From positions 1 to 45,761 of the forward strand of contig JAATFW010000275.1 of assembly GCA_015654985.1 (NCBI GenBank): a stretch of DNA of 45,761 bases. Reading direction: 5' to 3'. The position numbers and the translations under genes were made by a program. The notes below the pieces were generated by a model. That model was not told the DNA's origin. It worked only from the letters and a program-made list of their open reading frames with translations, and did not search any database. Position 1 is the stretch's first letter. Each line of letters starts with the position of its first letter. This stretch comes from Sphingobacteriales bacterium (GTDB lineage: Bacteria > Bacteroidota > Bacteroidia > Sphingobacteriales > Sphingobacteriaceae). Below are positions 16,742 to 24,605 of this stretch, piece by piece.

Positions 16742-17107
16742 TTATGAGCCTCGCAATATCTTCTCCATCTTTCTTCCCTTCGCCAACTCATCTACCAGCT
16801 TATCCAAATACCGGACCTGCTGCGTCAAAGGATTCCCGATTTCCTCTACACGATACCCGCATATTACTCCAGTGATGAGGTATGCATTGGAATTTAGCGA
16901 AGCCTGCCCGAAGAATGTTTCAAAAGTTGCATTTTTTTCAATCAAGTCTTTTAATTTTTCGTTGTTGAAGCCGGTTAGCCACGTTATGACCTGATGCAAC
17001 TCCTCTTTTGTTCTGCCTTTCTTCTCCACTTTTGCAAGATACATAGGATAGACCGAGGCAAAGGTCATTTTTGCAATACGTTCATGGTGTGTGTTGGTGT
17101 TGTTCAT
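16742..17107 (-). CDS. DUF2200 family protein
   Basis: The product is about 121 residues from the ATG at 17107 ([20 protein letters not shown]); the open frame extends 35 codons further, but those residues are unlike the family. Conserved features are the [28 protein letters not shown] N-terminal half, LTGF, and the C-terminal [31 protein letters not shown]. The function is unknown. It stands alone between the MITE-like element and an AraC regulator. Confidence 0.85.
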   Translation of the reverse strand: [121 protein letters not shown]

Positions 17108-17222
17108 AAACTGTTTTAAAGCATCTGTAACAATATACATAAAAATATTTAATAAAAATATTGCACAGCCAAATGATCGCGTTTGTATTTGACAGCCATT
17201 TGATTGCATCATAATTGAAAGA

Positions 17223-17309
17223 AGGGATGTGTTTCAGGCCTTACTTGCTAAAAAGATCGATGCGGTTAATATGGAATATGTCAAAGCAGACATCAGACGG
17301 TTCATTTAA
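17223..17309 (+). pseudogene. possible AbiEii/AbiGii toxin C-terminal remnant
   Basis: A 28-codon open stretch reads RDVFQALLAKKIDAVNMEYV and then KADIRRFI before TAA, which resembles the C-terminal helix and K-D-V-x-P-F end of AbiEii-type nucleotidyltransferase toxins. There is no start codon or upstream domain. The likeness is short, so this is a weak call. The rest of 17213-17466 holds nothing else recognisable. Confidence 0.25.
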
Positions 17310-17466
17310 GATCATCATATGCTAATTCAACACACGAATGGCCGGGCCATGTCAAATCGGTGCATTAGAAAATTCAAAACGTATCCAGGTATGTTGATAA
17401 AGAAGCTTGCCTGGAATTAGAAACATAAGTCACATGGGCTATAAGAACAAAAGATTTAAGTAAAAA

Positions 17467-18357
17467 TTATAGCGAACAATCTTCCTTGCCTATTTTAAGC
17501 GCCTTTATTGTTCTGTTAAAATAGGTTTTTGGCGGTACACCGGAAAACCGCCGGAAATCCTTTATAAAATGATTATCATCATAATAACCATTATCTAAAG
17601 CAATTTGTAAAAGATCTTTTGAGGCCAAAGAATCCAAATCCATGTAAGCGTTCAGAAAACGTCTTATTAAGAGGTAGCTTTGAGGAGAAATTCCTAAATG
17701 TTTTTTAAAGTTTCTTTCCAGCCATTTATAGTTCAGGCGAACTGTATAGGCATCCAAAATATCTCTTACTGTGAGGTTAACCCGCCTGTCGATATAATTC
17801 TGTATATCGACCAGTACTTTTGGATAAGAATAGATACTCATCTTCTCTGAAAGAAAACTTATTATTATTTTCATTCTTTCTTCAGGGGAGGAGCAACCAT
17901 AATAAGCTTCCTTAAACTTCTCAAAACCATATCCGGCTATTTCAGAAAGATCAAAAACCTGCTTCTTTTGAAAACAATCTTCATCAATACCAAATAATTT
18001 AAAGAAAGTTACAGCGTGAAACCGAATAACTAAGCAATCCCCGAAATCAATCTCAGATTCACAATAAATATTCCTTAGCACACCTCCGCAAACCCATGTG
18101 TTACCTACACATTTTGTATGTCCATTTATACTCACTCTTACGTTTTCGTTTCTGTTTTGCATAAGAGCTATCACAGGGTAACCGTCGTTAAAGAATAGTT
18201 CTCTTTCCCCCTGATGGCCTGCTTTAAATACGTAAAAGCCTTCCACAACCTCCCTTAAATGCTCAGGAGGAACAATTCTGAGAATATGATCGCCATTTTG
18301 ATTAGCTAAATGTTTAAAAAAATGGATGGGCATAAAGACAAATATATTCAATTTCAT
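17467..18357 (-). CDS. AraC-family transcriptional regulator
   Basis: Read from the ATG at 18357 (MKLNIFVFMPIHFFKHLANQ) the protein has about 296 residues. The C-terminal third has two helix-turn-helix motifs of AraC/XylS type: VRDILDAYTVRLNYKWLERNFKKHLGISPQSYLLIRRF and LLQIALDNGYYDDNHFIKDFRRFSGVPPKTYF. The N-terminal part (residues about 15-180) resembles the ligand-sensing domain found in many Bacteroidota AraC proteins (DUF6597-like). It is divergent from the methionine aminopeptidase gene with 81 bp between starts, so it may regulate that gene (inference). Confidence 0.85.
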   Translation of the reverse strand: MKLNIFVFMPIHFFKHLANQNGDHILRIVPPEHLREVVEGFYVFKAGHQGERELFFNDGYPVIALMQNRNENVRVSINGHTKCVGNTWVCGGVLRNIYCESEIDFGDCLVIRFHAVTFFKLFGIDEDCFQKKQVFDLSEIAGYGFEKFKEAYYGCSSPEERMKIIISFLSEKMSIYSYPKVLVDIQNYIDRRVNLTVRDILDAYTVRLNYKWLERNFKKHLGISPQSYLLIRRFLNAYMDLDSLASKDLLQIALDNGYYDDNHFIKDFRRFSGVPPKTYFNRTIKALKIGKEDCSL

Positions 18358-18438
18358 CGCCGAAAAAACTTTAAATGTCCAACTTATACTATCGGGAAGG
18401 TTACATATCCCATAATTTCGGGCCAACAAGAAAGATTT

Positions 18439-19203
18439 ATGATCATAACGAATGAAACAGATCTTACCGGAATGGAAAAAGTCAGTGATGCTGTCGCATT
18501 AACTTTAAAGGAAATGCGCGTATATGCCTGTCCGGGAATGAGTACTAAAGAATTGGATAATTATGGCGGCAGATTGCTGGAAAAATTTGGTGCAAAGTCT
18601 GCACCTTATCTAACCTATAAGTTTCCCGGCCATACCTGTATCAGTGTCAATAATGAAATATGCCATGGTATACCTTCAACTGATAGAATTATTCAGGAAG
18701 GCGATTTACTGAATATCGACGTTTCTGCTGAATTGGCGGGTTTTTGGTCTGACAATGGTGGCTCATTTATTGTTGGTCAGGATATCCATAAGAAAACAAA
18801 CCTGATCGATACTTCCAGGAAGATACTGAGAAAAGCTATCAACATGATCAGGGGAGGCGTTAAAATAAACGAAATCGGCGGGTTGATCGAAAATGAAGCA
18901 AAAAAAAATGGCTACAAAGTCATTAAGAACCTGGGCGGTCATGGAATAGGCAGGGCTCTGCACGAACGTCCTGACGGAATTTTGAATTACCGGGACCGGT
19001 TGGATCAACAAAGATTCCGCAAGAATACCGTCGTGGCTATCGAGACGTTTATAACAACTGATTCTTCCTGGGCTGTAGAGCTTCCCGATGGTTTTACCTT
19101 AGTTGGTGACAAAGGTGGTTTTAGTGTGCAGCACGAGCATACGATAGTCGTAACGGATGGACTTCCGATTATTCTGACTGAACAAAACGGGATTTGGGAT
19201 TAA
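18439..19203 (+). CDS. map: type I methionine aminopeptidase
   Basis: The likely start is the ATG at 18439 (MIITNETDLTGMEKVSDAVA), giving about 254 residues; the upstream open codons overlap the divergent regulator. The metal ligands fit the pita-bread fold: D in NIDVSAEL, D in WSDNGGSF, H in NLGGHGIGRALHE, E in VVAIETF and E in VQHEHTIVV. The substrate-positioning H of GHTCISVNNEICHGIP is present. It removes the initiator methionine from nascent proteins. This copy stands outside a ribosomal operon beside an AraC regulator, so it may be an accessory paralogue. Confidence 0.9.
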   Translation: MIITNETDLTGMEKVSDAVALTLKEMRVYACPGMSTKELDNYGGRLLEKFGAKSAPYLTYKFPGHTCISVNNEICHGIPSTDRIIQEGDLLNIDVSAELAGFWSDNGGSFIVGQDIHKKTNLIDTSRKILRKAINMIRGGVKINEIGGLIENEAKKNGYKVIKNLGGHGIGRALHERPDGILNYRDRLDQQRFRKNTVVAIETFITTDSSWAVELPDGFTLVGDKGGFSVQHEHTIVVTDGLPIILTEQNGIWD

Positions 19204-19336
19204 AATCGTAAAATAAAGGCTATCTGTATTGCCGGCGCCTGTATTACACTGAATATTTTGGGTGAGGAAAGGCACCCGGTGAAAAAATGACGGTACTGCC
19301 TCCCGGTTATAGCTGCTTAGATTTGGCTTATGTGTG

Positions 19337-20260
19337 TCAGCTAAATGACCGTCTGAATTCTAATGGCGAAATGTTAGTTTTTGCTTTGAATAACTTATTG
19401 AAAGACTGCGGATGTTCAAAGCCTAACGCATAAGCAACTTCACTTACGGATAAACTGGTGGTAGATAACTTCTCTTTTGCTTTTTCTATTAGTTTATTGT
19501 GTATGTGCTGCTGTGCATTTTGCCCGGTGAGCGAACGCAGCATGTCGCTTAGGTAACTTGGTGACAAATTTAACTTTTCAGCAAGATATTGAACTGTTGG
19601 TGTACCCTGATTTAAAGACTTTTCATCCGCAAAATAAGCGTCCAGAATGCTTTCCAATTGTTGTAAAAGGTCGCTGTTAACTGTTTTGCGGGTAATAAAC
19701 TGGCGTTTGTAAAAACGATCAGCGTAGGTTAGCAATAATTCAATCTGAGAAATGACCACATCCTGACTAAGGTCATCTATCCTGCTGTTTAACTCTTCTT
19801 CTATGATTTTAAAAATGGAAATGATGGTTGCCTTCTCCTTGTCTGAAAGATGCAGCGTTTCATTTGCCGCATAAGAAAAGAAGCCGTATTGCCTGATCTT
19901 TTTTGCCAGGGGATAATTCCACAAAAAATCCGGGTGTATCAGCAAAGTGTATTGAGAACATATCTCCGCATCATTGTTCGCATGGTTGCCAATAATCTGG
20001 TTAGGGGCCGCAAATAACAAGCCTCCTTCATCAAAATCGTAATAACCCTGACCATATTTTAACTTGCCGCCCAGGCTTGGCTTATAGGAAATTTTATAGA
20101 AATTTAATACATGAGAGTGGGGCAGCCTGCTTAGGATGACCCGGTTCGTTGCGCCGTCTATCAAGCTGATTAACGGATGAGCCGGTGCAGGCAGACCGAA
20201 GGCCCGGTGCATATCCGATAACGATTCCATTTTAACATGGACTATCTCTTCCTTTTTCAT
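19337..20260 (-). CDS. AraC-family transcriptional regulator
   Basis: The 307-residue protein ends with the AraC double HTH: VQYLAEKLNLSPSYLSDMLRSLTGQNAQQHIHNKLI and SVSEVAYALGFEHPQSFNKLFKAKTNISPLEFR. The N-terminal half has a cupin-like effector domain (HSHVLNFYKISYKPSLGGKLKYG...DFDEGGLLFAAPNQI). Regulators of this type often sit next to the oxidoreductase they control. Here the SDR gene is immediately upstream on the same strand, and direct repeats before that gene look like its operator. Confidence 0.88.
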   Translation of the reverse strand: MKKEEIVHVKMESLSDMHRAFGLPAPAHPLISLIDGATNRVILSRLPHSHVLNFYKISYKPSLGGKLKYGQGYYDFDEGGLLFAAPNQIIGNHANNDAEICSQYTLLIHPDFLWNYPLAKKIRQYGFFSYAANETLHLSDKEKATIISIFKIIEEELNSRIDDLSQDVVISQIELLLTYADRFYKRQFITRKTVNSDLLQQLESILDAYFADEKSLNQGTPTVQYLAEKLNLSPSYLSDMLRSLTGQNAQQHIHNKLIEKAKEKLSTTSLSVSEVAYALGFEHPQSFNKLFKAKTNISPLEFRRSFS

Positions 20261-20276
20261 TTATTAAAGTTAACAC

Positions 20277-20315
20277 AATTATAACCGGCAATGCTGTTCA
20301 ATACCGGTTATAATT
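20277..20315. repeat. 12-bp inverted repeat between SDR and AraC genes
   Basis: AATTATAACCGG (20277-20288) and its exact inverse (20304-20315) flank a 15-nt loop in the 72-bp spacer. It could form a transcript hairpin that partly terminates or stabilises the SDR mRNA, or serve as a protein site. No long T-tract follows. Confidence 0.6.
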
Positions 20316-20332
20316 AATTATTTACCGGAAGA

Positions 20333-21187
20333 TTACTTTGAAATACCCTGGGCTGCTGTGGAAACAGCATCCCATTCTTCCCAGGTGGCCAGTCTTTCGG
20401 CATAAGCGGTGCGCACCCACGGCAAATTATTACTGCCCAAATTAATTCGTAAAGGCGGGTTCTCTGCATCAACCACCTTAAAGATCGCTTCAGGCGTTGC
20501 ATTAGGATCGCCTCTTTCCATTTCAGTTAACCCGTTAAAAAATTGCGATTTAAAATCCTGGTAAATATCAAGGCCTGCTGCAAATTTTAAGGACTCCCGG
20601 CTCCCGAACTCGGTTGCATAAGCACCCGGCTCTATGATAGTTACTTTAATTCCGAAAGCTTTAACTTCTAAGGCTAAACTTTCGTGAATTGCCTCGAATG
20701 CCCATTTTGAAGAACAATAGTAGCCGATAACCGGTAATGTTACATGGCCGAGATTGCTGGATGTCCCGAGGATGTGGCCGCCACCTTGCTTGCGTAACAA
20801 AGGCAAAGCAGCCTGGATAACAGCAACCGGACCTAAAACGTTGGTTTCATACAGCCTTCGGATATCATCTGCGTTGGCTTCTTCTATCGTACCTACTAAT
20901 GAGTAGCCTGCATTATTTAGCACGATATCCAATCTGCCGAAGTGAGCGTGAGCTTGCTCTACTGCGGCCTTAACCTGATCGGCATTTGTTACATCCAGTT
21001 CCAAAGTCAGCACATTTGCGCCGTATTTTTCTTTCAAACCGGCAATACTTTCCAGCTTGCGGGCGGTAGCCGCTACCTTATCGCCCCGCTTTAGCGCAGC
21101 ATCGGCCCAAACGCGTCCAAAACCCCGGGAACTGCCCGTAATGAACCAAACTTTATTTACACCTGAATTAGCATTTTGATGCGTCAT
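20333..21187 (-). CDS. SDR-family NAD(P)-dependent oxidoreductase
   Basis: The 284-residue classical SDR has the cofactor loop TGSSRGFG (about 18-25), the adenine-binding LDVTN, NNAG (about 91-94), a catalytic Ser in GTSSNLG, and Y-x-x-x-K in YYCSSKWAFEAI. TARK after the second strand favours NADP. The substrate is unknown; relatives are often annotated as oxidoreductases of the DltE/YqjQ type. It precedes an AraC regulator gene by 72 bp. Confidence 0.9.
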   Translation of the reverse strand: MTHQNANSGVNKVWFITGSSRGFGRVWADAALKRGDKVAATARKLESIAGLKEKYGANVLTLELDVTNADQVKAAVEQAHAHFGRLDIVLNNAGYSLVGTIEEANADDIRRLYETNVLGPVAVIQAALPLLRKQGGGHILGTSSNLGHVTLPVIGYYCSSKWAFEAIHESLALEVKAFGIKVTIIEPGAYATEFGSRESLKFAAGLDIYQDFKSQFFNGLTEMERGDPNATPEAIFKVVDAENPPLRINLGSNNLPWVRTAYAERLATWEEWDAVSTAAQGISK

Positions 21188-21242
21188 GATTTTATGTTTT
21201 AAATAAATAACATAACAAAGGTCAGCAGATGCGGTTGCTTAC

Positions 21243-21302
21243 TTGTAGCCTAACTGAGGGTTTTTGTAGCCGAAATGAGAAAGTGAGTATAAAGTTGTAG
21301 CC
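21243..21302 (-). promoter_or_regulatory. phased direct repeats, likely AraC-type operator
   Basis: TTGTAGCC occurs at 21243-21250, 21264-21271 and 21295-21302, 21 and 31 bp apart (about two and three helical turns). The first two share the longer pattern TTGTAGCC-N4-TGAG. They lie 56-115 bp upstream of the SDR start. AraC-family dimers typically bind direct repeats at this spacing. Regulation by the neighbouring AraC protein is inferred. Confidence 0.6.
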
Positions 21303-21413
21303 GCCATCAATTCTTTCGCTTTTTCAAGCAACTTATGGCGAATATATTTTGTCCGGTGAGCTTTTTAAGTGTGTCACTCCGATAATTTTCCAGATCTTTC
21401 ACGTTTACCAGCG

Positions 21414-21513
21414 CTATTTACTCCTGAATGATTTATAGAATTCGCGTATATCTTCAGCAAACAACTCTGGTTCTTCCATGGCCGTAAAATGTCCTCTTGT
21501 TTTATATGTAAGT
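21414..21513 (-). pseudogene. alpha/beta hydrolase (epoxide hydrolase-like), C-terminal remnant
   Basis: The minus strand reads TRGHFTAMEEPELFAEDIRE and then FYKSFRSK before TAG at 21414. This is the characteristic C-terminal block of epoxide-hydrolase-like alpha/beta hydrolases, in which GHF supplies the catalytic histidine. The remaining 250 or so residues are missing: upstream sequence switches within a few codons to an acyltransferase fragment on the other strand. Confidence 0.6.
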
Positions 21514-21605
21514 TCAATCTGCAAACAAAAAAGCATTTTGAAACCCTCAACGGATTACGGGGCATTGCCGCTCTGGCCGTTGTAACATTTATTTTATGGA
21601 ATGGA
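21510..21605 (+). pseudogene. acyltransferase 3 family, N-terminal remnant
   Basis: The plus strand reads KKHFETLNGLRGIAALAVVT, the highly conserved start of OafA/NodX-type acyltransferases (F-x-x-L-x-GLRGIAA). The similarity ends after about 30 residues, and the frame runs on into the hypC 3' end without membrane helices. Together with the hydrolase remnant that abuts it, this marks a rearrangement junction. Confidence 0.55.
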
Positions 21606-21669
21606 CTTATACCGATCCCGGCAAGAACTTTATCGGACACGGTTGCTTCCTCTGCCTTTTCAAAGGCCC

Positions 21670-21927
21670 TTACCCGGGCGTATCTTCAAGCTCCTCCACC
21701 TCGCCCATGGCTTTCAGGTAGTCGAATACTTTTAAGGCTTCCTCTTCGTCTATTTTACTGATAGCAACCCCTACATGTACCAGTACATAGTCGCCCAATT
21801 GCGCATCGGGAACCATGCACAGGTTTATTTCTTTTTGGATACCGCCAAATGAAACTTTCGCTGTTCTGAAAATATCATCGAATTCCGCGTTGATCTCTAT
21901 TATTTTACCGGGAATAGCAAGGCACAT
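21670..21927 (-). CDS. hypC: hydrogenase maturation chaperone HypC
   Basis: The 85-residue protein starts MCLAIPGKIIEI, with the essential Cys2 that HypC/HybG exposes after Met removal. The rest is the OB-like fold with LGDYVLVHVGVAISKIDEEEA, typical of the family. HypC carries the Fe(CN)2CO moiety with HypD and delivers it to the large subunit precursor. It is the last of three leftward genes, hypA-hypB-hypC, divergent from the hydrogenase structural genes. Confidence 0.95.
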   Translation of the reverse strand: MCLAIPGKIIEINAEFDDIFRTAKVSFGGIQKEINLCMVPDAQLGDYVLVHVGVAISKIDEEEALKVFDYLKAMGEVEELEDTPG

Positions 21928-21991
21928 AATCTGATTATAAATAGTCCTTTTTAGAAGATGTTTTACAAATAATTCACAATGTTTTGTATTG

Positions 21992-22858
21992 TCAGCTTAC
22001 GGCGACTGTTAATACTTTTGATTTAAGCCACTCATACCATAACGGCAATCCTTCGCCGGAAGTACAGCTAAGTTCTATAATCTCTAAATGCGGGTTGATC
22101 TTCTTCGCATTTAGTTTTACTTTTTCTATATCGAATGGAACATAGGGCAGAAGATCTGTTTTATTGATAATACATAGCGTTGACGTGTGGAACATATCCG
22201 GATACTTCAACGGCTTGTCGTCACCTTCCGTCACGCTAATGATCACCACTCTTTCTTTCTCTCCAAGATCGAACATTGCCGGACAAACCAGGTTTCCTAC
22301 ATTTTCAATAAACAGAACTGAATTTTCTGCAGGTTTTAGCTGCTGTACAGCCTGTAATATCATTTGTGAATCCAAATGGCAGCCTTTACCTGTATTAATC
22401 TGCAGAACCCGTGTATCCGTTGCCAGGATACGATCCGCATCATTAGTGGTTTGCTGATCGCCTTCAATCACCGCAAATCTAAGATCTCCCTTAAGATCGT
22501 TCAGTGTTCTTTCCAGCAAAGATGTTTTACCCGACCCCGGTGAGCTGACCAGATTCAGAGCCAGTATATTCTTTGCGTCAAAATAGCCGCGATTTCTCTC
22601 GGCCAGCAAGTTATTTTGATGTAATACGTCCTGCTCCACATCAATGACGGTTCTTTGATGCGGATGCTGGTGTGAATGATCGTGCAGGAGGCCTTGATGA
22701 TCATCATGTGAGTGTTGATGCAAGTGATCATCGCTATGGGAATGTGAATGATCGTGTCCGTGGCTATGCGATTGAATATAACCATGTTGCGGTTGATCAT
22801 TATCCAGAAGATAAAAAGTTGACTTGCTGCCTGAATCGCAGCCACATGTTGCACACAT
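21992..22858 (-). CDS. hypB: hydrogenase nickel incorporation GTPase HypB
   Basis: The 288-residue protein begins MCATCGCDSG, the CxxCGC high-affinity Ni site. Residues about 26-68 form a long His-rich stretch (HGYIQSHSHGHDHSHSHSDD and on), a nickel-storage feature. The GTPase core has SSPGSGKTSLLE (P-loop), IEGDQQTTNDADR, the metal ligand Cys in NTGKGCHLD, ENVGNLVCPAMFDLGE and NKTDLLPY. With HypA it inserts nickel into the large subunit. Storage capacity fits the nickel transporter at the far end of the locus. Confidence 0.97.
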   Translation of the reverse strand: MCATCGCDSGSKSTFYLLDNDQPQHGYIQSHSHGHDHSHSHSDDHLHQHSHDDHQGLLHDHSHQHPHQRTVIDVEQDVLHQNNLLAERNRGYFDAKNILALNLVSSPGSGKTSLLERTLNDLKGDLRFAVIEGDQQTTNDADRILATDTRVLQINTGKGCHLDSQMILQAVQQLKPAENSVLFIENVGNLVCPAMFDLGEKERVVIISVTEGDDKPLKYPDMFHTSTLCIINKTDLLPYVPFDIEKVKLNAKKINPHLEIIELSCTSGEGLPLWYEWLKSKVLTVAVS

Positions 22859-22909
22859 AAATTTTGTTTTTATATTTTCAACTAAACCATTTTGAAGAAA
22901 AAGCAGGTT

Positions 22910-23251
22910 TTAAGAAACCAGCAGGGACTTTACCCTGAGTTCTTTCCCCTGTAAAATATTTAATAGATGTTCACCGCAGGCCGGGCAGGCATCGTCATAC
23001 TTTTCAATGGTAAATTCTGTATCACAATCCAGGCACTTTGCCTTTGCCTCTATTCTGTTGATCTTCCTCAGGCTGTCTTGAAGCATTGTCTGTTTGACCG
23101 CTTGCTGCCAGGCAAACTCCAAAGCATCCATTGCCACTCCGCTGAGTGTACCAATGTCGAGTTCTATTTCTTCAATTACCGAAGCATTGGCCGCTTTAGC
23201 CTGCTTTTCTGCGATTTCAATAATGCTCATCACAATGGAAAGTTCATGCAT
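22910..23251 (-). CDS. hypA: hydrogenase nickel metallochaperone HypA
   Basis: The 113-residue protein begins MHELSIVMSI, with the N-terminal Met-His Ni site, and has a zinc ribbon CLDC...CPAC at about residues 75-95. It passes nickel to the hydrogenase large subunit with HypB. It is the first gene of the leftward trio, 51 bp before hypB, and starts 196 bp from the divergent small-subunit gene. Confidence 0.95.
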   Translation of the reverse strand: MHELSIVMSIIEIAEKQAKAANASVIEEIELDIGTLSGVAMDALEFAWQQAVKQTMLQDSLRKINRIEAKAKCLDCDTEFTIEKYDDACPACGEHLLNILQGKELRVKSLLVS

Positions 23252-23346
23252 GGCCTGTTTTGAATGGCTAAAAAGATTATATTCTGTTATAGTACCCTTA
23301 TTACTTTTTTTCAGCTCAAAAATACCGAGATATAGATTGTTTTTAA

Positions 23347-23360
23347 GTGATTTACATCAC
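23347..23360. promoter_or_regulatory. CRP/FNR-type palindrome GTGA-N6-TCAC
   Basis: GTGATTTACATCAC is a perfect-arm CRP/FNR-family site in the 196-bp region between hypA and the hydrogenase small subunit gene. It lies 96 bp from hypA and 87 bp from the small-subunit ATG, so it could serve either direction. The family member that would bind is not known. Confidence 0.5.
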
Positions 23361-23366
23361 TGGAGA

Positions 23367-23422
23367 TTATAACATGGGTTACTTTTTATATGATCGTTAA
23401 GGGATAAATTTACATGTTATAA
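23367..23422. promoter_or_regulatory. 10-bp inverted repeat TTATAACATG in the hyp/hya promoter region
   Basis: TTATAACATG at 23367-23376 recurs inverted as CATGTTATAA at 23413-23422, 46 bp centre to centre. Two half sites on the same side of the small-subunit gene could bind a regulator cooperatively or form a looped structure. It is not a transcript hairpin of known type. Confidence 0.4.
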
Positions 23423-23447
23423 CAATCAAATTTCTAAAATTCTCATT

Positions 23448-24578
23448 ATGAAAAATGATAATGCTTTGGTATCACAACCCACTTATTATGAGGAGGTTCA
23501 ACGAAAAGGATACTCCCGTCGTGATTTTGTAAAGTTTGTAAGCATGATGACTGCCTTCATCGGTCTGGAACAATCTGCTATCGGACAGGTGGCAAAAGCT
23601 TTAGAAACCAAACAAAGAATGCCGGTTATCTGGCTGCATTTCCAGGAATGTACCTGTTGCAGCGAAAGTTTTCTCCGTTCTTCGCACCCGATAGTAGCTG
23701 ATATCCTGCTGGATAAAATCTCACTGGATTACAGTGAAACCCTGATGGCCGCCTCCGGCACACAGGCAGAAGACGTATTGAAAAATACGATGGCCAAATA
23801 TAAAGGTCAGTATCTGTTATGCATAGAAGGCAGCGTACCAATGGGGGCAGATGGTGTTTACTGTATGATAGGAGGCAAAACTTCATTCCAGATCCTGCAG
23901 GAAGTGTCTGAAGGTGCTGCCGCCATCATAGCGTGGGGAAGCTGCGCAAGCAATGGCTGCGTTCAGTCTGCCAAACCTAATCCAACTGGGGCAACGCCAA
24001 TTCATAAATTGATAAAAGGAAAACCTATTATAAAAGTCCCTGGCTGCCCGCCAATTGGCGAGGTGATGGCCGGCGTGATCGTTCACTATTTAACTTTCGG
24101 CAGAATCCCCGAATTAGACAGGTTGGGACGGCCAAAAGCATTCTACAACAAACGCGTCCACGATACCTGCTACCGCCGCCCCTTTTATGATGCAGGTTTG
24201 TTTGTTGAAACTTTCGATGATGAAAACGCCAAAAAAGGATATTGCCTGTATAAGGTAGGCTGTAAAGGGCCCTCTACTTACAATGCATGTGCAGTGACAA
24301 AATGGAATGGCGGAACAAGCTTCCCGATCCAGTCTGGCCATCCCTGTATCGGCTGCAGTGAAGAAAACTTCTGGGATAACGGACGACTGTACGACCGGGC
24401 TTCTTCTTTTTCCGGCTTTGGTATTGAAGCCAATGCAGACGACCTGGGTAAAGTTGCTTTGGGTGTTACCGCCGCAGGCCTGGCAGTACATGCCATTGCC
24501 ACAAATTTTGGTAAGTCTAAACTGATACACGACCATGAGACCGAAGGCAAAGAGAGTGAGCAGGAGCTGGATTCGTAA
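23448..24578 (+). CDS. hyaA: [NiFe]-hydrogenase small subunit, O2-tolerant type
   Basis: The 376-residue protein has a twin-arginine signal (SRRDFVKF, R24-R25) followed by a hydrophobic stretch. The proximal cluster ligands include C68 and C71 (ECTCCSESF), C166 and the extra cysteines C70 and C171 (WGSCASNGC). Six cysteines in this arrangement bind the [4Fe-3S] cluster of O2-tolerant group 1d enzymes. Distal (H-x-x-C...C...C) and medial (ACAVTKW...HPCIGC) cluster ligands follow, and a C-terminal helix ([18 protein letters not shown]) anchors it in the membrane. It transfers electrons from H2 oxidation to the cytochrome b. It starts a rightward operon of seven or eight genes. Confidence 0.97.
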   Translation: MKNDNALVSQPTYYEEVQRKGYSRRDFVKFVSMMTAFIGLEQSAIGQVAKALETKQRMPVIWLHFQECTCCSESFLRSSHPIVADILLDKISLDYSETLMAASGTQAEDVLKNTMAKYKGQYLLCIEGSVPMGADGVYCMIGGKTSFQILQEVSEGAAAIIAWGSCASNGCVQSAKPNPTGATPIHKLIKGKPIIKVPGCPPIGEVMAGVIVHYLTFGRIPELDRLGRPKAFYNKRVHDTCYRRPFYDAGLFVETFDDENAKKGYCLYKVGCKGPSTYNACAVTKWNGGTSFPIQSGHPCIGCSEENFWDNGRLYDRASSFSGFGIEANADDLGKVALGVTAAGLAVHAIATNFGKSKLIHDHETEGKESEQELDS

Positions 24579-24605
24579 CCGATATATCGCATAAAATATA
24601 AAATC

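Noticed and set aside
21374..21640. 88-codon minus-strand frame
   Set aside because: The coding-like signal is in another frame (alpha/beta hydrolase remnant), and the rest is antisense to the acyltransferase remnant.
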